Origin: an uncultured Clostridia bacterium
Lineage (GTDB): Bacteria > Bacillota > Clostridia > Lachnospirales > Lachnospiraceae
Assembly (NCBI GenBank): GCA_937888895.1
Contig: CALASV010000151.1
Location: 1 to 8,706, forward strand
Direction of reading: 5' to 3'
Length of the DNA: 8,706 nt
Shown here: positions 5,427-8,706 of the stretch, in pieces
Layout of the letters: each line of letters opens with the position of its first letter
Position numbering within the stretch: the first letter of the stretch is position 1
The notes under the pieces: generated by a model
What the model was told of the DNA's origin: nothing
Databases searched by the model: none
Seen by the model: the letters and a program-made list of their open reading frames with translations, nothing else
Position numbers and translations under genes: made by a program

Positions 5427-6530
5427 TTATTCCCAGATGCCCAAGTACTGCTGTAATACATATACGGCTGTCATATTTTGATTTTCATAGTATGCCATTA
5501 AATCTTCGTCTGTTGTAATTCCATAAGATTCTGGGTCATCTAATGCACCACCAAGAATAGAGAAGCATACATAATCCCCTACATTAGCTACTACAGCTGT
5601 TTTTACTCTTGCTTCATTCATTGGATATTGGAAAGATTCTTCTACTAAATATGTCTTATATGCTTCTAATGCATTCTTTATATTATCTACATTACCTTCG
5701 GTTGCCTTCACTAATACAAACATATCTGCATTTGCAGAAATCATAGGAACTTCTACAATAGCTTCCTCATACCAAGAAGCATCTAATTTTAAAGTTTCAG
5801 ACATATAAGTTGCATCATCCTGTACTTGCATATTTGGAAGATATGCACCAAAGTATGCTTTTCTTACTGCATTTACCATTTTATCCATTTCTGTCCAAGG
5901 TTCTACTACGATTTCACCAGCAATTACTGCTTTGATTGTATCAATTGCTACTTGATTACTTTCCTTATAAGCTTCAATCAATGCAGCTTCATCTTCATAC
6001 ATTGTTTCATCTGCTACCATACCACCAAGAGCAGTAAAGCATACATAATCACCAACTACTTCTACTAAAGAACCAGAAATTCTTGGTAAATTAGAAGGAT
6101 ACCAGTTATCATTAATTCTCATATCCTGATAATTGATTAACGCTTCCATTACCTTATCTAAGTTACCTTCGGTTGGATGAACTAATACAAAAGTTTCTAC
6201 ACTATTTGTCATCATTGGATATTCTGCAATTACTGCATCATACCAAGAAGCATCTAACCCTAAAACATCTGTTAAGTAATATTCGTCTGCTGCTGTATCT
6301 GGACCATATAATGCACCATAAGCTTCCTGTACTGCTTGATGAATGTTCTGAATTTCTTGTGTTACATCCTTTTGTGGTGCTTTTGTTGGTTCAGGTGTAG
6401 TTGTTGCTGGTGCTTCTGTTACTGTTGGATTTGTATTATTAGAAGTATCATTTGTATCCTTATTACCACATGCAACAAGCATTGTTGCTGTTGCTAACGC
6501 CATTGTTGTTACTAAAAATCTCTTTCTCAT
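5427..6530 (-). CDS. Lipoprotein with two tandem DUF4358-like domains
   Basis: 367 residues. The lipobox LVAC places the lipidated Cys at 21, followed by an Asn/Thr/Pro-rich linker (about 24-53). Two copies of one domain come next, about 58-170 and 213-328. Each carries AYxxxY, LDASWYxxAIxExPM, FVLVxxTEGNxD and VGDYVCFxxLGG. The pattern fits DUF4358, a domain of unknown function common in Clostridia lipoproteins. The duplication shows in the DNA too: the 19-mer at 5768-5786 recurs at 6239-6257, and TTACCTTCGGTTG recurs at the same 471-bp offset. AGGAG lies 10 nt before the ATG. From memory, such lipoproteins often sit near MBOAT/DHHW genes, which is the case here. The molecular function is unknown; a role at the outer membrane face or in the wall is inferred. 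Confidence 0.82.
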   Translation of the reverse strand: MRKRFLVTTMALATATMLVACGNKDTNDTSNNTNPTVTEAPATTTPEPTKAPQKDVTQEIQNIHQAVQEAYGALYGPDTAADEYYLTDVLGLDASWYDAVIAEYPMMTNSVETFVLVHPTEGNLDKVMEALINYQDMRINDNWYPSNLPRISGSLVEVVGDYVCFTALGGMVADETMYEDEAALIEAYKESNQVAIDTIKAVIAGEIVVEPWTEMDKMVNAVRKAYFGAYLPNMQVQDDATYMSETLKLDASWYEEAIVEVPMISANADMFVLVKATEGNVDNIKNALEAYKTYLVEESFQYPMNEARVKTAVVANVGDYVCFSILGGALDDPESYGITTDEDLMAYYENQNMTAVYVLQQYLGIWE

Positions 6531-6591
6531 AAAATATAATCTCCTTTTTTATCAATCAATTTTTGCTTTATCACTTTTTGTTTACACTCCT

Positions 6592-6619
6592 TATTCGCAA
6601 AAAATAAAAAAAGGTTACA
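6592..6619 (-). promoter_or_regulatory. Possible ECF-type promoter of the DUF4358 lipoprotein
   Basis: On the minus strand TGTAAC (6614-6619) and CGAATA (6592-6597) are separated by 16 nt of mostly T. TGTAAC/TGAAAC with a CG-starting -10 about 16-17 nt away is the pattern of SigX/SigW-type ECF promoters in Bacillus. It lies about 60 nt upstream of the lipoprotein start. The region is T-rich, so chance resemblance is possible. No clear sigma-A promoter was found in 6531-6637. Confidence 0.3.
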
Positions 6620-6637
6620 CTAAATTCGAAAAAAATT

Positions 6638-7201
6638 TTATTTCTTTTTTACAGAATAACCAAATGTTCCAATTTCTTCCCCTAATTCACGATATGTCCC
6701 ATGAGAATATGCCATTAGTCCAGTATCATTCAAATGGAATTTTCCATTTTCATCAATATAAGAATCATCTACTTGAACGCTTACTACTTCTGCTAAAAAC
6801 ATTGCATGACTTCCTAATTCTTTTACTTCCGTCACTTTACACTCAATATTGACTGGACATTCTACAATACCTGGTGCATTGACTACATTGGATTTTTGTG
6901 GTGTTAATTTTGCTTCTTTAAATTTATCTACCTCTTTTCCAGATTTTACTCCACAATAGTCTGTCGCATAAGCTAATTCCTTTGTTGTTAAATTTACAAC
7001 AAATTCACCTGTTTCTTTTATAATATTGTATGAATATCGTTCTGGACGAACGGAAATAGAAAGCATCGGTGGATTTGTACAAACGGTAGCTACCCACGCA
7101 ATTGTAATAATATTTGGTTTTTCTCCCTCTCTTTGACAACTTACCATCACTGCTGGAAGTGGATATAACATATTTCCTGGTTTAAATGTTACTTTTGACA
7201 T
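6638..7201 (-). CDS. Flavin reductase family protein (FMN-binding split barrel)
   Basis: 187 residues, the normal length for the family. Typical blocks are YPLPAVMVSCQREGEKPNII (13-32), ITIAWVATVCTNPPMLSISV (32-51), RYSYNIIKETGEFVVNLTTK (55-74), DYCGVKSGKEVDKF (82-95) and a C-terminal HAMFLAEVVSV strand. The TxAWxxxxCxxPPMLSISVR stretch is the FMN-contacting core of flavin reductase-like/flavoredoxin proteins. These soluble enzymes bind FMN and pass electrons from NAD(P)H or another donor to a partner. GGAG lies 8 nt before the ATG. It appears to be a stand-alone gene; no partner oxygenase or electron-transfer gene is in the window. The physiological substrate cannot be told from sequence. 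Confidence 0.85.
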   Translation of the reverse strand: MSKVTFKPGNMLYPLPAVMVSCQREGEKPNIITIAWVATVCTNPPMLSISVRPERYSYNIIKETGEFVVNLTTKELAYATDYCGVKSGKEVDKFKEAKLTPQKSNVVNAPGIVECPVNIECKVTEVKELGSHAMFLAEVVSVQVDDSYIDENGKFHLNDTGLMAYSHGTYRELGEEIGTFGYSVKKK

Positions 7202-7300
7202 AATGTTCTCCTTTTCTCTTATTTCTTATTTTTTATAAACTTTTGCCCAACGAAAGTAATAATTTTATATCTCCTATAATTTATTATTCTTCAAATTTAC

Positions 7301-7349
7301 ATCAATCGGATATTCGTAATCTGCTTCGCTACTTACTCACAATCGAATA
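7301..7349. repeat. Dispersed repeat copy 2 (partner at 1041-1089)
   Basis: Gap-free match to 1041-1089 with about 41 of 49 identical bases. The ends TATTCG (7311-7316) and CGAATA (7344-7349) can close a 39-nt hairpin. It starts 7 nt past the Nudix stop codon and lacks the three extra hairpins that follow copy 1. It may act as a processing or transcription-end structure, but no U-tract follows it. Confidence 0.75.
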
Positions 7350-7356
7350 AATGACA

Positions 7357-7863
7357 CTACTTTAAATCTAAATGTTCTGATTTTATTACCTCGTTTACCA
7401 ATTGCCATGCAATACTGCCTTCTCTTAATTTATCTAATGCTTGCCCTAAATTTACCCATTCTGCTTTATCCACCTCTTGTGAAAGTACAAAATCTGCTTT
7501 TTTTACAACAGCTTTAAATCCAAGCATTAACATTTCCTTCTTTATATAAGGATATGTTTGTATAAATTCTAACTCTGAAACATCTAATCCTAATTCTTCT
7601 TTTACTTCTCTTTTCGCAGTTTCTTCTGCCGATTCTCCTAACTTCATTACTCCTGCTACACAAACATAATGTGTTTTTGATACATAATCTTGATGAAGTA
7701 ATGCGATTTCACCACATTCATTTACAACAGCACAAATAATAGAAGTCGCAAACATGTCCCATAACGGAACTTCACAACAAGGACAATAAGGAATTTCTCC
7801 CTCATCTCCTATTTCTTTCAAAATCGTCTTTGTACCACAATGACAACAATAAGTAAAATGCAT
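7357..7863 (-). CDS. Nudix hydrolase with N-terminal zinc ribbon (NudC-like)
   Basis: 168 residues. An N-terminal four-Cys zinc ribbon (C6-x2-C9 and C27-x2-C30) is followed by the Nudix domain. The complete Nudix box, G71-x5-E77-x7-R85-E86-V-x-E89-E90-x-G92-L, holds the metal-binding glutamates. After it comes YPYIKKEMLMLGF (104-116), which resembles the SQPWPFPxSLM stretch that marks NADH pyrophosphatases, though altered. The fold therefore points to hydrolysis of NADH or a similar nucleoside diphosphate compound; the altered motif makes the substrate uncertain. It is shorter than NudC (~260) because NudC's N-terminal domain is absent. I chose the ATG at 7863 because AGGAG lies 8 nt upstream. 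The in-frame ATG at 7884 (adding MKKGDKI) would make that site coding. The hsdR remnant stop (7868-7870) falls inside this leader. Confidence 0.85.
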   Translation of the reverse strand: MHFTYCCHCGTKTILKEIGDEGEIPYCPCCEVPLWDMFATSIICAVVNECGEIALLHQDYVSKTHYVCVAGVMKLGESAEETAKREVKEELGLDVSELEFIQTYPYIKKEMLMLGFKAVVKKADFVLSQEVDKAEWVNLGQALDKLREGSIAWQLVNEVIKSEHLDLK

Positions 7864-7867
7864 AATT

Positions 7868-8248
7868 TTATCTCCTTTTTTCATCTTCTATTACCAAAAT
7901 ATAATAAACACTGCTACCACCTGCAATATGTTCATGATTCATTACAACTAAATGCAAACGCTCTGTATCTCTCTGTACATGAACTTGAACCTTGCCATTC
8001 TCTCCGACTAACCACTCGCCAGCTTTATAAAAAGAAGAAAATTGCAGTTGATTTTTCACTTGCTCAAATTCAACATCAGAAAGACTCTCACCATTTAATC
8101 TATCCTTATTATTCTGCTCAAGAATATATTTAAAATTACACCATAAATCCTCTTCCGTTTTTAAATCTTCTCTGTATATCCATTGAGACTCTCCATAAAT
8201 TAACTGCTCAATTAACTTTTTCTCAATGATTGCTTCCAATTCTGGCAT
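7868..8248 (-). pseudogene. hsdR: Truncated hsdR (type I restriction endonuclease R subunit), N-terminal fragment
   Basis: From the ATG at 8246-8248 (AGGAG 9 nt upstream) the product starts MPELEAIIEKKLIEQLIYGE and continues SQWIYREDLKTEEDLWCNF, RLNGESLSDVEFEQVKNQL, FYKAGEWLVGENGKV and HEHIAGGSSVY. This is the conserved N-terminus of type I R subunits, the ATP-dependent motor and nuclease of the restriction complex, normally about 1000 residues. Only about 113 residues are family-like. After GGSSVY, where the family continues with something like EVINQYN, the frame reads 13 unrelated residues and stops in the Nudix leader. The nuclease and helicase domains are gone, so restriction activity is not possible. 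A clean internal deletion joined to the Nudix gene is the likely cause. Confidence 0.85.
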
Positions 8249-8545
8249 TTCTATCGTCTCCTTTGTTATTATTAGTAAAATTTCTGTGTATTTTAAAGCA
8301 TTTTTCATACTATTTTGCTTCCGATGGTGAAGGGTGATAAGGTAGTCGAGACTTGAAATATATTGTCCTATTTTTCCTTGTTCTTCTTTACAATATGGTA
8401 ATGTAACACCTAAGTTTGACAAATCTGTTGAATTCATTGCTGGGTAACTTGTTCCTGTACAGTTATCCAAAACATCTTTCACAAAATTATCCGTCTGTAA
8501 GAACCCAAAAGAAAATTCTGTGATTTCTGCTCTCCATTTTTTAAT
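8249..8545 (-). pseudogene. hsdS: hsdS remnant (type I specificity subunit), C-terminal fragment
   Basis: The frame following a TAG at 8546-8548 reads FGFLQTDNFVKDVLDNCTGT, SYPAMNSTDLSNLGVTLP, EEQGKIGQYISSLDYLITL and HHRKQNSMKNALKY. This is the end of a target-recognition domain plus the EEQxxIG...LDxLIxLHxRK helix that spaces the two halves of type I S subunits. These proteins choose the DNA site and hold the M subunits. Only about 80 recognisable residues of roughly 400 remain, with no start of its own apart from a GTG at 8482. The frame does not stop but runs into the hsdR start, so the two fragments are joined as one open frame of about 200 codons. It is non-functional as specificity subunit. 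Confidence 0.75.
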
Positions 8546-8619
8546 CTATCTAAAATTTCGTTTTGGTAAATAAAATTTCCATCGGAATAGTACATAGAAA
8601 TTTCATCATAGGAAATCCA
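8479..8619 (-). other. Unassigned remnant between the tail gene and hsdS fragment
   Basis: Downstream of the TAG at 8620-8622, and in the same frame, the DNA stays open to a TGA at 8479-8481. It reads YDEISMYYSDGNFIYQNE, then LDRLKNGEQK. This has protein-like composition but no family I recognise and no ribosome binding site. Its last part overlaps the hsdS fragment in another frame. It is probably debris of a broken gene. Confidence 0.3.
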
Positions 8620-8706
8620 CTAATATTTTTCAGACACTATTTCTTCTAATGCTTTTATATCCATTTTTACAATAGATGCGATTTGTTTGATTGACATACC
8701 ACTTTG
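8620..8706 (-). CDS. C-terminal tail of an unidentified protein (partial)
   Basis: The frame is open from the window edge to a TAG at 8620-8622 and reads SGMSIKQIASIVKMDIKALE then EIVSEKY. A short MSxxQIAxIxxxDxxxLEEI helix-turn-helix-like ending is common in Rpn/PD-(D/E)XK transposase-related proteins and in some regulators. Twenty-eight residues are too few to assign it. An internal ATG is present, but I see no Shine-Dalgarno before it. Confidence 0.4.
   Translation of the reverse strand, partial: QSGMSIKQIASIVKMDIKALEEIVSEKY

Noticed and set aside
5826..6400. Plus-strand Cys/His/Phe-rich and Leu-rich frames opposite the lipoprotein
   Set aside because: Their composition is what antisense reading of this gene gives; no binding site or conserved motif.
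7864..7884. Upstream ATG extending the Nudix protein by seven residues
   Set aside because: Those codons contain the AAAAGGAG site that serves the ATG at 7863.
7840..8133. Plus-strand 97-codon frame opposite the Nudix start and hsdR fragment
   Set aside because: It is antisense to two clearly homologous coding stretches and shows no family features.
1..8706. CRISPR array, rRNA or tRNA genes, prophage genes
   Set aside because: No regularly spaced repeats and no tRNA, rRNA or phage signatures were seen on either strand.

Overview
This window is AT-rich DNA from a low-GC Firmicute, most likely a gut-type Clostridia/Lachnospiraceae genome. The inference rests on AT-rich codon use, strong AGGAGG-type ribosome binding sites, a DHHW/MBOAT pair, DUF4358-type lipoproteins and the style of the type I restriction remnant. 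Every credible gene lies on the minus strand, so the biological order runs from high to low coordinates.

Right end (about 7868-8706): a graveyard of restriction-modification DNA. It holds the tail of an unidentified protein, a 3' fragment of a type I specificity gene (hsdS) and the first ~120 codons of hsdR. The hsdR fragment is cut off and joined almost exactly at the ribosome binding site of a Nudix hydrolase gene (7357-7863). A flavin-reductase-family gene follows (6638-7201), separated from the Nudix gene by a short dispersed repeat (7301-7349).

Middle (about 2437-6620): a cell-envelope block. It runs in order through a lipoprotein with two tandem DUF4358-like domains, an ECF sigma factor, its probable membrane anti-sigma factor (whose outer domain looks OB-fold-like), an MBOAT O-acyltransferase and a DHHW/AlgX-type partner. 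A 73-bp MITE-like inverted repeat lies between the anti-sigma and MBOAT genes. The MBOAT and DHHW genes form a tight two-gene operon ending in a strong terminator (1206-1260). A working hypothesis is an ECF-responsive system for O-acylation of a surface polymer.

Left end (1-1204): a second ECF sigma gene that begins from a TTG codon and has an ECF-type promoter upstream. Its reading frame does not stop. It runs in frame, through a shared MKKLRI sequence, into a lipoprotein signal peptide and then the second half of an amino-acid-binding ABC transporter protein, with the usual first lobe missing. This looks like a deletion-born chimera, or an assembly misjoin. Between it and the terminator lies the most striking non-coding object of the window: a 125-nt sequence (1080-1204) that folds into a closing stem plus three abutting hairpins with no unpaired base at the junction. 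Its left edge is the same dispersed repeat seen at 7301-7349.
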